Positions 8,692 through 17,311 of a stretch of DNA of 64,000 bases are shown here, piece after piece. The DNA is from Streptomyces sp. XM4193 (GTDB taxonomy: Bacteria > Actinomycetota > Actinomycetes > Streptomycetales > Streptomycetaceae). Numbering within the stretch: position 1 is the stretch's first letter; the number at the start of each line of letters is the position of its first letter. The notes under the pieces were generated by a model that was given only the letters and a program-made list of their open reading frames with translations, was not told the origin of the DNA and did no database searches. The position numbers were made by a program, and so were the translations under genes. The stretch spans positions 100,800 to 164,799 of the forward strand of contig NZ_JALLGK010000011.1 of NCBI RefSeq assembly GCF_023072595.1. Direction: 5' to 3'.

Positions 8692-9591
8692 TCAGACCCA
8701 GCCGGCGAACTCCAGCAGCATCTCGCCGTCCTCGCGGTCGCCGGTCAGCAGCTGCCGCACACCCGACTCCACCGCCCGGTAGAGGGTCCAGCCGCGCAAC
8801 CGCTCCCGGTCCAGATCGAGCGAGTCCGCCAGCTTCCGGATGCGGCGCCGGACCTGCGCCGGGGCGCCGGGCGAGGCCATCAGGTCGTGCAGCCGGTCCC
8901 GCACCAGACGGGCGAGGTCGTACTCCGGCTCGCCGACCAGCGGCTGCGGGCCCACCGCCAGCCACTGCGCGCGGGGATCGTCGGCGGCGAGCACCACGCC
9001 CTGCCTGAAGTCGCCGTGCAGCAGCACCCCCGGACCGGGCGTGCCGAGCAGCTCCTCGCGCGCCGCGAGCGCCTCGCGGACCAGCGGGCGGACCTCCTCG
9101 GGGGCTGCCCCGAGCACCCGGTCGACCTGTGCGCCGGTGTGGTCCGCCACCGTTGTGAAGGGGTGTTCGCCGGGCGGTACCCACAGCCGCCGCACCGTGG
9201 ACATCGCCTCCAGCGTGGCCTTCGCGTCCGGCAGCGAGCGCAGAGAGGTCTCTCCGTGGAGCCGCTCCAGGAGCAGCGCGCCGGCCCGCGGGTCGGCCCG
9301 CAGCAGCCGTACCGCGCCCAGTCCGTCCCAGTGCCGCAGAGCCGCGGCCTCGTCGGCGACCGGTCGTTCGTCCGCGGCGAGCAGCTTCAGCGCCGCCGGT
9401 GTGCCGTCCGCCCGATGCACCAGCGCCACCGTGCTCTCCCTGCCGCCCGGCGCCACCACCCGCTCCAGCGTCAACTCCCAGTCGTTCAGGAGGCGTTCGG
9501 CGAGTTCGGGCAGTCGCGCGAGCCAGGGGTGCCCGGGGCCCAGGGTGCGCACCAGCCGCTGCGGAGGTTCGTAGCGGGGGAGATCGGCCAT
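8692..9591 (-). CDS. APH-like kinase-fold protein lacking metal-binding residues
   Basis: A 299-residue protein resembling the aminoglycoside/hydroxyurea phosphotransferase family: an ALVHRADGTPAALKLL strand with the ATP-binding Lys, an HGDF catalytic loop, and the WLA..P.PLVGEPEYDLARL block typical of the streptomycin 6-kinase subgroup. Two family-defining residues are changed. The Asn of HGDxxxxN is Val (HGDFRQGVVL), and the metal-binding Asp of the AIDPKP motif is Gly (LAVGPQP). Both were confirmed from the codons (GTG and GGC). Loss of both metal ligands suggests a pseudokinase or a binding protein rather than a resistance enzyme; this is inference. It starts at ATG 9591, 26 bases after the ferritin-like gene upstream on the same strand. 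Confidence 0.8.
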   Translation of the reverse strand: MADLPRYEPPQRLVRTLGPGHPWLARLPELAERLLNDWELTLERVVAPGGRESTVALVHRADGTPAALKLLAADERPVADEAAALRHWDGLGAVRLLRADPRAGALLLERLHGETSLRSLPDAKATLEAMSTVRRLWVPPGEHPFTTVADHTGAQVDRVLGAAPEEVRPLVREALAAREELLGTPGPGVLLHGDFRQGVVLAADDPRAQWLAVGPQPLVGEPEYDLARLVRDRLHDLMASPGAPAQVRRRIRKLADSLDLDRERLRGWTLYRAVESGVRQLLTGDREDGEMLLEFAGWV

Positions 9592-9617
9592 GCCTTCGCG
9601 CGCCTTCCCTCGAACGG

Positions 9618-10100
9618 CTATCGGTCGGCGGGCCCGTCCTCGCGATCGACCAGCCCAGGGAAGGCTACGCCGCGCCCGCGCCAGCGCGCGGACCGGACCG
9701 CCGCTTCGCGCAGCGCCGTCGCCGCCTCCCGCCGTCGAGACCCGCCCGTTGCCCGTACGAGGTCGGCGTACGCGCCGGCGAGCCGGTCCTCCAGTTCGGC
9801 GGCCAGGCGCAGCGCGCTCGCGTGGTCGGGCACCGGGAACGGCAGCGCGTACGCGGCCTGCGCCTGCACCGGTTCACCGCCCTGGTCCAGTACGGCGCGG
9901 GCCAGGGCGTCCCGGCGCGCACGGTGCGCGTCGTACGCCTCCCGCGCGTCGGGACGCCGCCCCTTGTCGACCCGGCCGCCGACGACGCCGTACCCGTAGA
10001 TCGCCGCGTGCTCGGCGGCCAGGGCGGCGCGCAGCGCGTCCAGCGCCTCCCCGTCCGAAGCCGGCCGCGCCGGTGCGGGGCCGCTTTGGAACGTACTCAT
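9618..10100 (-). CDS. Ferritin-like domain protein (DUF4439 type)
   Basis: A 160-residue, almost wholly helical protein. LRAALAAEHAAIYGYGVVG, AYDAHRARRDAL and AAELEDRLAGAYADLV look like helices of a ferritin-like four-helix bundle with Glu/His residues, as in the actinobacterial DUF4439 family. Function of the family is not established; metal binding is only suggested. It has no signal peptide. ATG 10100 lies one base after the stop of the lipoprotein gene (TGA-G-ATG), so translation is surely coupled, and the APH-like gene follows 26 bases later: a three-gene minus-strand operon. Confidence 0.72.
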   Translation of the reverse strand: MSTFQSGPAPARPASDGEALDALRAALAAEHAAIYGYGVVGGRVDKGRRPDAREAYDAHRARRDALARAVLDQGGEPVQAQAAYALPFPVPDHASALRLAAELEDRLAGAYADLVRATGGSRRREAATALREAAVRSARWRGRGVAFPGLVDREDGPADR

Positions 10101-10101
10101 C

Positions 10102-10629
10102 TCAGTCCACCTCAGCGCGCAGTTCGGTCAGCAGAAATCCGTGGGCCGCGCCGGCCGCCGCCACCGAGGCCAGCACCATCGCGGTCTGCGGCGGCGCCGT
10201 GTCGAGCGCCTTCGTCCTGGCGTCCACGGTCCGCCGTTCGGCCTTCGCCAGTGCGGCCAGCGCGGCCCGCGGCTCACCGGGCACCTTCGTGCTGCCGACG
10301 GCGGCGCTGTCCGCCTTCTCCCGGCGCTCGGTGTCCGGCCGCCGGTCGCCGCCGCGGCCGTCGAACTCGGCCAGATGCCGCGCCACCGCGGCCCGCAGCG
10401 GTGCCAGCGGCTCGGCGAGCGAGGGATGCGCACGGACGGTGGCGTCGTAGCGCTCCAGCAGTTCCCGGCTCTGCCGCGCTGCCTCGCCCCGCACCTCTTC
10501 CGCCGGGGACGCCTTCGGTCCGCCCGGAGGCTCGTCCGCGCCGCCGCCCGTGCACGCGGTGGCGAGCAGTGCGACGGCTCCCGCGGCTCCTGCGGTGACG
10601 AAGGTCCGACGCTGGGGGGTGGGCGACAC
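10102..10629 (-). CDS. Predicted lipoprotein with helical domain
   Basis: A 175-residue exported protein. The N-terminus SPTPQRRTF is followed by a hydrophobic stretch and a lipobox-like LLATAC-TGGG, with the Cys as lipidation site. Because an RR pair precedes the hydrophobic segment, Tat export is possible. The mature part is Ala-rich and helical (LRAAVARHLAEF, ALAALAKAERRTVDART, LASVAAAGAAHGFLLTEL) and may be a second ferritin-like bundle related to its neighbour. GTG 10629 is chosen over an upstream ATG because GGAG precedes it at a proper distance and the signal peptide then begins normally. Coupled to the downstream ferritin-like gene. Role unknown. Confidence 0.72.
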   Translation of the reverse strand: MSPTPQRRTFVTAGAAGAVALLATACTGGGADEPPGGPKASPAEEVRGEAARQSRELLERYDATVRAHPSLAEPLAPLRAAVARHLAEFDGRGGDRRPDTERREKADSAAVGSTKVPGEPRAALAALAKAERRTVDARTKALDTAPPQTAMVLASVAAAGAAHGFLLTELRAEVD

Positions 10630-11014
10630 GTGAACACTCCACGAGGGTCGGGCCGACCGCGGGCACGGGGGCAGCCGGGCGGCGGGCGCGGTGGCGGGGG
10701 AGGAACGAGCGGTGCAGGACGCCGAGTTGGCAGGCGTGAGCGACACCGGAACAGGTGATCAGTGCTGCGACGAGCGTACCCGTCACGAACAACCGTCCTG
10801 GTCGCCCGCCCCCGACGCGCTGGCCGCTGCACCCGTGCGGCGGCCTGGTCAGTGCCACCCGGCACAGGCGCTAGGCTGTATCGGGCATGCCGGGAGGTGT
10901 TCTCCGGTGCTCGGCACCGGAACCCGAATCGCACCACCGGGCACCGCAGGCGCGGCAACGCACGCCGAGCGTCCCGTTCCTGACAACAGCACACGCGGCC
11001 GAGGAGTCATTCGG
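10630..11014. promoter_or_regulatory. Divergent promoter region, lipoprotein gene / rimP cluster
   Basis: 385 bases between divergent genes with no supportable coding frame. A streptomycete-type -10 hexamer TAGGCT at 10872-10877 points towards rimP, about 140 bases before its start; the -35 region is not consensus. A GAGGAG ribosome binding site for rimP is at 11001-11006. Confidence 0.4.
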
Positions 11015-11524
11015 ATGAGCACCACCCAGATCGACAGGCTGCGCGGGCTGTTGGAGCCGCTGGTCTCCGCGCATGGTCTGGATCTCGAGGAAGTCACCGT
11101 CACCCCCGCCGGCAAGCGCCGGGTGCTGCGGGTCGCCGTCGACTCCGACGAGGGTGTGCAGCTGGACGCCTGCGCCGAGCTGAGCCGCGAGATCTCCCCG
11201 GCCCTGGACGAGAGCGACGTGATGGGCGGAGCGCCCTACGTCCTGGAAGTCACCTCCCCGGGCGCCGACCGGCCGCTGACCGAGCTGCGGCACTACCGCC
11301 GCGCCGTCGAGCGCCTGGTCAAGCTCCAGCTGCACGAGGGCGGCGAGCTGGTCACCCGCATCCTCGCGGTGGACGACGACGGCCTCGACACCGAGGTGCC
11401 CGGCGTCAAGGGGCGCAAGCCCACCGCGCGCCGCGTCTCCTTCGAGGAGATCGCGAAGGCACGGGTGGAGATCGAGTTCAGCCGCAAGGACAGCAAGGAC
11501 AAGAAGGAAGAGGAGGAGGCGTAG
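11015..11524 (+). CDS. rimP: Ribosome maturation factor RimP
   Basis: Cytosolic factor needed for maturation of the 30S subunit. The 169-residue product has the RimP N-terminal domain (VSAHGLDLEEVTVTPAGKRRVLRVAVD), the CAELSREISPALD helix and the YVLEVTSPGADRPL signature, followed by the SH3-like C-terminal domain. It ends in a Lys/Glu-rich tail (KDSKDKKEEEEA) that is unlike the conserved core. GAGGAG precedes ATG 11015 at a normal distance. nusA starts two bases after the stop, the classical rimP-nusA-infB operon arrangement. Confidence 0.97.
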   Translation: MSTTQIDRLRGLLEPLVSAHGLDLEEVTVTPAGKRRVLRVAVDSDEGVQLDACAELSREISPALDESDVMGGAPYVLEVTSPGADRPLTELRHYRRAVERLVKLQLHEGGELVTRILAVDDDGLDTEVPGVKGRKPTARRVSFEEIAKARVEIEFSRKDSKDKKEEEEA

Positions 11525-11526
11525 CC

Positions 11527-12537
11527 GTGGACATCGACATGAGCGCCCTGCGGGGTCTCGTGCGGGAGAAGGAGATCTCCTTCGACCTGCTCGTGGAGGC
11601 GATCGAATCCGCTCTCCTCATCGCCTACCACCGCACCGAGGGCAGCAGCAGGCACGCCCGTGTGGTGCTCGACCGTGCCAGCGGCCACGTCGTCGTGTGG
11701 GCCAAGGAGGACCCGTCCGACCTCGAGGAGGGCCAGGAGCCCCGCGAGTTCGACGACACCCCTTCGGGCTTCGGACGGATCGCGGCGACCACCGCCAAGC
11801 AGGTCATCCTCCAACGTCTGCGGGACGCCGAGGAGGAGGTCACCTTCGGTGAGTACGCCGGCCGCGAGGGCGACGTCGTGACCGGTGTGGTGCAGCAGGG
11901 CAAGGACCCCCGCAGCGTGCTGGTCGACATCGGCCGGCTGGAGGCGATCCTGCCTCCGCAGGAGCAGGTCCCCGGCGAGGAGTACCCACACGGCGCCCGG
12001 CTGCGCACCTACGTCATCCGGGTCGCCAAGGGCGTGCGCGGCCCGTCGGTCACGCTCTCGCGCACCCATCCCAATCTGGTGAAGAAGCTCTTCGAGCTGG
12101 AGGTCCCGGAGATCTCCGACGGTTCGGTGGAGATCTCGGCCATCGCACGCGAGGCGGGCCACCGCACCAAGATCGCCGTACGGTCCAACCGCTCCGGTCT
12201 CAACGCCAAGGGCGCCTGCATCGGCCCGATGGGCGGTCGGGTCCGGAACGTGATGAGCGAACTGGCCGGCGAGAAGATCGACATCGTCGACTGGTCCGAC
12301 GACCCGGCGGAGCTGGTGGCCAACGCGCTCTCCCCGGCCCGGGTGACCAGGGTCGAGGTGGTCGACCTGGCCGCGCGGTCCGCGCGCGTCACCGTGCCGG
12401 ACTACCAGCTGTCGCTGGCGATCGGCAAGGAGGGGCAGAACGCCCGTCTCGCCGCGCGCCTCACCGGCTGGCGGATCGACATCAGGCCGGACCAGGAGGC
12501 GGACGCGGGCCGGGAGCCGGACGCGGACGCACAGTAG
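11527..12537 (+). CDS. nusA: Transcription termination/antitermination factor NusA
   Basis: RNA polymerase-binding factor controlling pausing, termination and rRNA antitermination. The 336-residue product has the N-terminal RNAP-binding domain (residues 1-~110), an S1 domain (about 115-190, GDVVTGVVQQG...VLVDIG), then two KH domains (about 195-325) with GPMGGRVRNVMSELAGEKIDIV and IGKEGQNARLAARLTGWRI. As usual in actinobacteria, the C-terminal acidic repeats of proteobacterial NusA are absent. It starts with GTG at 11527, with a second in-frame ATG at 11539. It directly follows rimP. Confidence 0.97.
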   Translation: MDIDMSALRGLVREKEISFDLLVEAIESALLIAYHRTEGSSRHARVVLDRASGHVVVWAKEDPSDLEEGQEPREFDDTPSGFGRIAATTAKQVILQRLRDAEEEVTFGEYAGREGDVVTGVVQQGKDPRSVLVDIGRLEAILPPQEQVPGEEYPHGARLRTYVIRVAKGVRGPSVTLSRTHPNLVKKLFELEVPEISDGSVEISAIAREAGHRTKIAVRSNRSGLNAKGACIGPMGGRVRNVMSELAGEKIDIVDWSDDPAELVANALSPARVTRVEVVDLAARSARVTVPDYQLSLAIGKEGQNARLAARLTGWRIDIRPDQEADAGREPDADAQ

Positions 12538-12545
12538 GGCCGTAT

Positions 12546-12580
12546 CGCCCGCTCGTCGGCCGGACGTCGACGAGCGGGCG
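12546..12580 (+). terminator. Hairpin between nusA and ylxR
   Basis: Perfect 13-bp inverted repeat (12546-12558 with 12568-12580) with a 9-nt loop, eight bases after the nusA stop. Because the downstream genes belong to the same conserved cluster, it may act as a partial terminator or processing site within the operon. Confidence 0.55.
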
Positions 12581-12645
12581 AGCGGCGGGCGCACGCTCGT
12601 ACCCCGTGGCGGGTTGCGGTGCGTGCAGGGAGGTAGACTGAAGCA

Positions 12646-12942
12646 GTGTCTGGCCGGACGCGTGCCCGCGCACGCCCCGAACGCACCTGCGTCGGGTGTC
12701 GGAAGCAGGCCGCCAAGGCCGATCTGCTGCGTGTGGTGTTGATCGAGGGGCGAGGTGTTCCCGATCTTCGCGGTACGCTGCCCGGCCGGGGAGCGTACAT
12801 CCACGCCGTCCCCGGCTGTCTTGAACTGGCGGTCCGCCGCCGGGCGTTCCTGAGAGCCTTCCGTGTCAGGGGAGGACCGGGTCCGCCGGACACGACGGAG
12901 CTCGAGCGCCACTTGCGCGGAGCACCGAGCAATGAACCGTAA
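12646..12942 (+). CDS. ylxR: YlxR family (DUF448) RNA-binding protein
   Basis: A 98-residue basic protein of the YlxR/DUF448 family, always found between nusA and infB. The N-terminal basic stretch RTRARARPE leads into the family signature RTCVGCRKQAAKADLLRVV; the conserved GRGAYIH block follows. YlxR proteins have been described as nucleoid- or RNA-associated regulators in other bacteria; the role here is not shown by the sequence. GTG 12646 is preceded by GGGAGG at 12628-12633. A short hairpin (7-bp stem, 12948-12954/12964-12970) follows the gene. Confidence 0.92.
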   Translation: MSGRTRARARPERTCVGCRKQAAKADLLRVVLIEGRGVPDLRGTLPGRGAYIHAVPGCLELAVRRRAFLRAFRVRGGPGPPDTTELERHLRGAPSNEP

Positions 12943-12947
12943 GACGG

Positions 12948-12970
12948 CCCGCACGGATTCCCTGTGCGGG
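12948..12970 (+). terminator. Short hairpin after ylxR
   Basis: Perfect 7-bp stem with a 9-nt loop, five bases after the ylxR stop and 120 bases before infB. Too short for a strong terminator; may set differential expression inside the cluster. Confidence 0.35.
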
Positions 12971-13090
12971 AGCTAACTCGCGAGTCGGAAGCAGGTCGAG
13001 ATTGCGATGAGCACTCGATGAGTACGCGATGAGCGCCCATGCATAAGTAGCGAAGGTCCGGCGGAAGCCCCCCGGACCAGAAGGAGCGAA

Positions 13091-16000
13091 GTGGCTAAGG
13101 TCCGGGTATACGAACTCGCCAAAGAGCTTGGTGTGGAGAGCAAGGTCGTCATGGCCAAGCTCCAGGAGCTCGGTGAGTTCGTTCGTTCGGCGTCCTCGAC
13201 AATCGAGGCGCCGGTCGTTCGCAAACTGAGTGACGCATTCGGCACGGGCGGCGCCCCCAGCGGCGCCAAGAAGTCCGCGGCGAAGCCGGCGGCCCCCAAG
13301 AAGGCCGTCCCCAAGCCGGGAGCGCCCAAGCCGGGTGCGCCCGCAACCCCCTCTCCCTCTCCGGCCCAGGAAGCACCGAAGCCCGGTGCGACCCCCGGCC
13401 CCCGTCCGGCAGCGCCGAAGCCGGCAGCAGCCGAGGAGCCGAAGGGCGGTGCGCCCAAGCCGGGTGCCGCGCCCAAGCCCGGCGCCTCCGCGCCGCGCCC
13501 CGGCCCGGCGAAGCCGGAGTTCACCGCGCCGCCCGCCGAGCAGCGTCCCGCTCCGGGCCGTCCCGGCCCGCAGGGCGGACCGGCCAAGCCGGCTGCCGGT
13601 GGCGCCAAGCCCGCCGCCGGCGGTGCCAAGCCCGGCGGTGCCCCGAAGCCGGGTGCGCCGCGTCCCGCGGCCCCCAAGCCGAGCGGTCCCCGCTCTGCGG
13701 GCCCGCGTCCGGGCAACAACCCCTTCACCTCCGGTGGTTCCACCGGTATGGCCCGTCCCCAGTCGCCGCGTCCCGGCGGCGGTGCGCCCAAGCCCGGCGG
13801 TCCCCGTCCGGGCGGCCCGTCCGCGGGTCCGGGCGGCCCCCGTCCGCAGGCTCCCGGCGGCGGTCGCGCCACTCCGGGCAACATGCCCCGCCCGCAGGGC
13901 GGCGCCGGCCAGGGCGGTCCCCGCCCCGGCGGCGGTGGCAACCGTCCGAACCCGGGCATGATGCCGCAGCGTCCCGCTGCCGGTCCCCGTCCGGGTCCCG
14001 GTCGCGGCGGTCCCGGCGGCGGTCCCGGTCGTCCCGGTGGCGGCGGCGGTCGTCCCGGTGGCGGTGGCGGTCGTCCCGGTGGTGGCGGCGGTTTCGCCGG
14101 TCGTCCCGGCGGTCCCGGTGGCGGTGGCGGTTTCGCCGGTCGTCCCGGTGGCGGTGGCGGTCGTCCCGGTTTCGCCGGTCGTCCCGGTGGTCCCGGTGGC
14201 CGCGGCGGCACACAGGGCGCGTTCGGTCGCCCGGGCGGTCCCGCGCGCCGCGGGCGCAAGTCGAAGCGGCAGAGGCGCCAGGAGTACGAGCAGATGCAGG
14301 CGCCGTCGGTCGGCGGCGTGATGCTGCCGCGCGGCAAGGGCGAGGTCGTACGCCTCTCCCGCGGCGCGTCGCTCACCGACTTCGCGGAGAAGATCAACGC
14401 CAACCCGGCGTCGCTGGTCCAGGTCATGTTCAACCTGGGCGAGATGGTCACCGCGACCCAGTCGGTCTCCGACGAGACTCTGAACCTGCTCGGCGAAGAG
14501 ATGAACTACGTCGTCCAGATCGTGAGCCCGGAGGAGGAGGACCGCGAGCTGCTCGAGTCCTTCGACATCGAGTTCGGCGAGGACGAGGGCGGCGAGGAAG
14601 AGCTCTCGGCCAGGCCGCCGGTGGTGACCGTCATGGGTCACGTCGACCACGGCAAGACGCGTCTGCTGGACGCGATCCGCAAGACCAACGTCATCGAGGG
14701 CGAAGCCGGCGGCATCACCCAGCACATCGGTGCGTACCAGGCCTCCACCGAGGTCAACGGCGAGGACCGGAAGATCACCTTCATCGACACTCCGGGCCAC
14801 GAGGCGTTCACCGCCATGCGTGCCCGCGGTGCGAAGTCGACCGACATCGCGATCCTCGTGGTGGCGGCCAACGACGGTGTGATGCCGCAGACGATCGAGG
14901 CGCTGAACCACGCCAAGGCGGCCGAGGTGCCGATCGTGGTCGCGGTCAACAAGATCGACGTCGAGGGCGCGGACCCGACCAAGGTCCGCGGCCAGCTGAC
15001 CGAGTACGGCCTGATCGCCGAGGAGTACGGCGGCGACACGATGTTCGTCGACATCTCCGCCAAGCAGGGCCTGCACATCGACAGCCTGCTGGAGGCCGTG
15101 GTCCTCACCGCGGACGCGGCTCTGGACCTGCGCGCCAACCCGACGCAGGACGCCCAGGGCATCGCGATCGAGGCGCACCTGGACCGCGGTCGCGGTGCGG
15201 TCGCCACGGTGCTGGTCCAGCGCGGCACGCTGAAGGTCGGCCAGACCATGGTCGTCGGCGACGCGTACGGCCGTGTCCGGGCGATGCTCGACGACAAGGG
15301 CAACAACATCCAGGAAGCGGGTCCCGCGACCCCGGCCCTGGTGCTCGGTCTGACCAACGTCCCCGGCGCCGGCGACAACTTCCTCGTCGTAGACGAGGAC
15401 CGCACCGCCCGGCAGATCGCCGAGAAGCGTGCGGCCCGCGAGCGCAACGCCGCGTTCGCCAAGCGCACCCGCAGGGTCTCCCTGGAGGACCTGGACAAGG
15501 TGCTCAAGGCGGGCGAGGTCGAGCAGCTCAACCTCATCATCAAGGGCGACGCGTCCGGTTCGGTCGAGGCTCTGGAGTCCTCGCTGCTCCAGCTCGACGT
15601 CGGCGAAGAGGTCGACATCCGCATCCTGCACCGCGGTGTGGGTGCGGTCACCGAGTCGGACATCAACCTGGCCTCCGGTTCGGACGCCATCGTCATCGGC
15701 TTCAACGTCCGGGCCGAGGGCCGCGCGACGCAGATGGCCGAGCGCGAGGGTGTCGACGTCCGGTACTACTCGGTCATCTACCAGGCGATCGAGGAGATCG
15801 AGGCGGCCCTGAAGGGCATGCTGAAGCCGGAGTACGAGGAGGTCGAGCTGGGCACCGCGGAGATCCGCGAGGTCTTCCGCTCCTCCAAGCTCGGCAACAT
15901 CGCGGGTGTGCTGGTCCGCTCCGGCGAGGTCAAGCGCAACACCAAGGCGCGTCTGGTGCGTGACGGCAAGGTCGTCGCGGAGAACCTCAACATCGAGGGT

Positions 16001-16135
16001 CTGCGCCGCTTCAAGGACGACGTCACCGAGATCCGTGACGGCTACGAGGGCGGTATCAACCTCGGCAGCTACAACGACATCAAGATCGACGACGTCATCG
16101 CCACCTACGAGCTGCGCGAGAAGCCGCGCGGCTGA
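13091..16135 (+). CDS. infB: Translation initiation factor IF-2
   Basis: GTPase that recruits fMet-tRNA to the 30S subunit and promotes subunit joining. The 1014-residue product starts at GTG 13091 after AAGGAG. An N-terminal IF2N domain (about residues 1-55) is followed by a Pro/Ala/Gly/Lys-rich linker of some 370 residues ending in repeated GRPGGGG units, then a second IF2N-like domain (about 425-475). The GTPase domain has GHVDHGKT at 516-523, IDTPGHE and NKID. Domains II, III and the tRNA-binding C-terminal domain follow, ending in DVIATYELREKPRG. The very long low-complexity linker is typical of streptomycetes. A strong terminator follows. Confidence 0.98.
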   Translation: MAKVRVYELAKELGVESKVVMAKLQELGEFVRSASSTIEAPVVRKLSDAFGTGGAPSGAKKSAAKPAAPKKAVPKPGAPKPGAPATPSPSPAQEAPKPGATPGPRPAAPKPAAAEEPKGGAPKPGAAPKPGASAPRPGPAKPEFTAPPAEQRPAPGRPGPQGGPAKPAAGGAKPAAGGAKPGGAPKPGAPRPAAPKPSGPRSAGPRPGNNPFTSGGSTGMARPQSPRPGGGAPKPGGPRPGGPSAGPGGPRPQAPGGGRATPGNMPRPQGGAGQGGPRPGGGGNRPNPGMMPQRPAAGPRPGPGRGGPGGGPGRPGGGGGRPGGGGGRPGGGGGFAGRPGGPGGGGGFAGRPGGGGGRPGFAGRPGGPGGRGGTQGAFGRPGGPARRGRKSKRQRRQEYEQMQAPSVGGVMLPRGKGEVVRLSRGASLTDFAEKINANPASLVQVMFNLGEMVTATQSVSDETLNLLGEEMNYVVQIVSPEEEDRELLESFDIEFGEDEGGEEELSARPPVVTVMGHVDHGKTRLLDAIRKTNVIEGEAGGITQHIGAYQASTEVNGEDRKITFIDTPGHEAFTAMRARGAKSTDIAILVVAANDGVMPQTIEALNHAKAAEVPIVVAVNKIDVEGADPTKVRGQLTEYGLIAEEYGGDTMFVDISAKQGLHIDSLLEAVVLTADAALDLRANPTQDAQGIAIEAHLDRGRGAVATVLVQRGTLKVGQTMVVGDAYGRVRAMLDDKGNNIQEAGPATPALVLGLTNVPGAGDNFLVVDEDRTARQIAEKRAARERNAAFAKRTRRVSLEDLDKVLKAGEVEQLNLIIKGDASGSVEALESSLLQLDVGEEVDIRILHRGVGAVTESDINLASGSDAIVIGFNVRAEGRATQMAEREGVDVRYYSVIYQAIEEIEAALKGMLKPEYEEVELGTAEIREVFRSSKLGNIAGVLVRSGEVKRNTKARLVRDGKVVAENLNIEGLRRFKDDVTEIRDGYEGGINLGSYNDIKIDDVIATYELREKPRG
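14030..14210 (+). repeat. Tandem repeats encoding the IF-2 Gly/Arg/Pro linker
   Basis: Degenerate 21-base units coding GRPGGGG, interspersed with GFAGRPGGP units, at the end of the IF-2 linker. The DNA is highly repetitive (CGTCCCGGTGGCGGTGGCGG and variants), so copy number probably varies between strains. Confidence 0.85.
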
Positions 16136-16160
16136 GGCGAAGCACAGCGGTGAACGCGGT

Positions 16161-16196
16161 CCGGGGCCGGTCGGTGAAGCTACCGACCGGCCCCGG
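16161..16196 (+). terminator. Terminator after infB
   Basis: Perfect 15-bp GC-rich stem (16161-16175 with 16182-16196), 6-nt loop, 25 bases after the infB stop. ylxP therefore probably relies on read-through or its own promoter in 16197-16344. Confidence 0.8.
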
Positions 16197-16344
16197 GGCC
16201 GTCCCCGATCCGGGCCTGCGGGCCCGCACTCCCACCGGGCGAAAACGCGTCGATACCGTCCCGCGCGGACGTGTACCGTTCTTGTGTTCCACCCCGAGTC
16301 CGCAGCACCACTGAGGCCTTCCGGGTCGGCCAGACCCGTACTGC

Positions 16345-16641
16345 ATGTATGTAGGGACACTGTCCTTCGATCTTCTGCTCGGCGACGTGCGTTCGCTCAA
16401 GCAGAAGCGCTCCGTCGTCCGTCCGCTCGTCGCCGAGCTGCACCGCACGTTCGCGGTGAGCGTCTCCGAGGTCGGCGGGCAGGATCTGCTCCGCAGAGCC
16501 ACCGTCGGGCTGGCTGTCGTCTCCGGTGACGTCGGCCGGGTGACCGATGTGCTGGACCGCTGCGAGCGTCTTGTCGCCGCCCGCCCCGAGCTGGAGCTGC
16601 TGTCCGCACGGCGGCGCCTGTACGGCGAGGACGACGAGTAG
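16345..16641 (+). CDS. ylxP: YlxP family protein (DUF503)
   Basis: A 98-residue protein of the DUF503/YlxP family, found between infB and rbfA in many Gram-positive bacteria. It begins MYVGTLSFDLLLGDVRSLKQKRSVV, the family signature, and continues with SVSEVGGQDLLRRATVGLAVVSGD, giving a small alpha/beta fold. In Bacillus and relatives it is linked to ribosome maturation by gene context; no catalytic motif is visible. Start ATG 16345 coincides with the conserved N-terminus although no clear ribosome binding site precedes it. Confidence 0.9.
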   Translation: MYVGTLSFDLLLGDVRSLKQKRSVVRPLVAELHRTFAVSVSEVGGQDLLRRATVGLAVVSGDVGRVTDVLDRCERLVAARPELELLSARRRLYGEDDE

Positions 16642-16817
16642 CGCACCCGGCCACGCGTGCCCGCCGCGGCGGCACCGCGCGGAGCGCGCCGAGGAGCGGA
16701 CGTACGGGCGGGCCGGTACGGGAATCCGTGCCGCGCCCCCGCCCCTCCGATCGAAACACCGACCGAAACACCGACTGACCGAAACACCGACTGACCGAAC
16801 AGAGAGAAGTGAGCCGC

Positions 16818-17309
16818 ATGACCGACACCGCGCGGGCACGCAAGCTGGCTGACCGCATCAGGGTCGTCGTCGCCGAGACTCTTCAGCGACGCATCAAGGA
16901 CCCGCGGCTCGGCTATGTGACCATCACCGACGCCCGGGTCACCGGCGATCTGCGGGAGGCCACGGTCTTCTACACGGTCTACGGCGACGAGCAGGAGCGC
17001 GAGGCCTCGGCCGCGGCGCTGGAGTCCGCCAAGGGCGTGCTGCGCTCCGAGGTGGGCCGCCAGACCGGTGTCCGCTACACGCCGACGCTCGCGTTCATCC
17101 CGGACGCCCTGCCGGAGAACGCCAAGACCATCGACGATCTGCTGGCCCGCGCCAAGGCGTCGGACGAGCAGGTGCGCGAGGCATCCTCGGGCGCCGAGTA
17201 CGCCGCCGGCGCCGACCCGTACCGCAAGCCCGCCGCCGAGGAGGACGGCGAGGAGCCGGAGGACGGGGACGAGCCGGCGACCGGGTCCGCCCGGGGCAAG
17301 GACGACTGA
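16818..17309 (+). CDS. rbfA: Ribosome-binding factor A
   Basis: Small KH-fold protein needed for 16S rRNA 5' end maturation and cold adaptation. The core is recognisable from residues 1-115: ARARKLADRIRVVVAETL, RRIKDPRLGYVTITDARVTGDLREATVFYTVYG, and VRYTPTLAFIPD. An acidic tail of ~45 residues (EEDGEEPEDGDEP...) follows, giving 163 residues. ATG 16818 is preferred over GTG 16809 because the purine-rich AGAGAG lies too close to the GTG and the conserved N-terminus begins after the ATG. truB starts two bases after the stop. Confidence 0.94.
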   Translation: MTDTARARKLADRIRVVVAETLQRRIKDPRLGYVTITDARVTGDLREATVFYTVYGDEQEREASAAALESAKGVLRSEVGRQTGVRYTPTLAFIPDALPENAKTIDDLLARAKASDEQVREASSGAEYAAGADPYRKPAAEEDGEEPEDGDEPATGSARGKDD

Positions 17310-17311
17310 GC

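Noticed and set aside
14030..14210. CRISPR-like repeats
   Set aside because: The repeats are tandem, without unique spacers, and encode GRPGGGG units in IF-2.
12866..16360. 1164-residue frame antisense to infB
   Set aside because: Arises from the GC-rich repeats of infB read on the other strand; no ribosome binding site and Thr/Ala/Gly repeats mirror the IF-2 linker.
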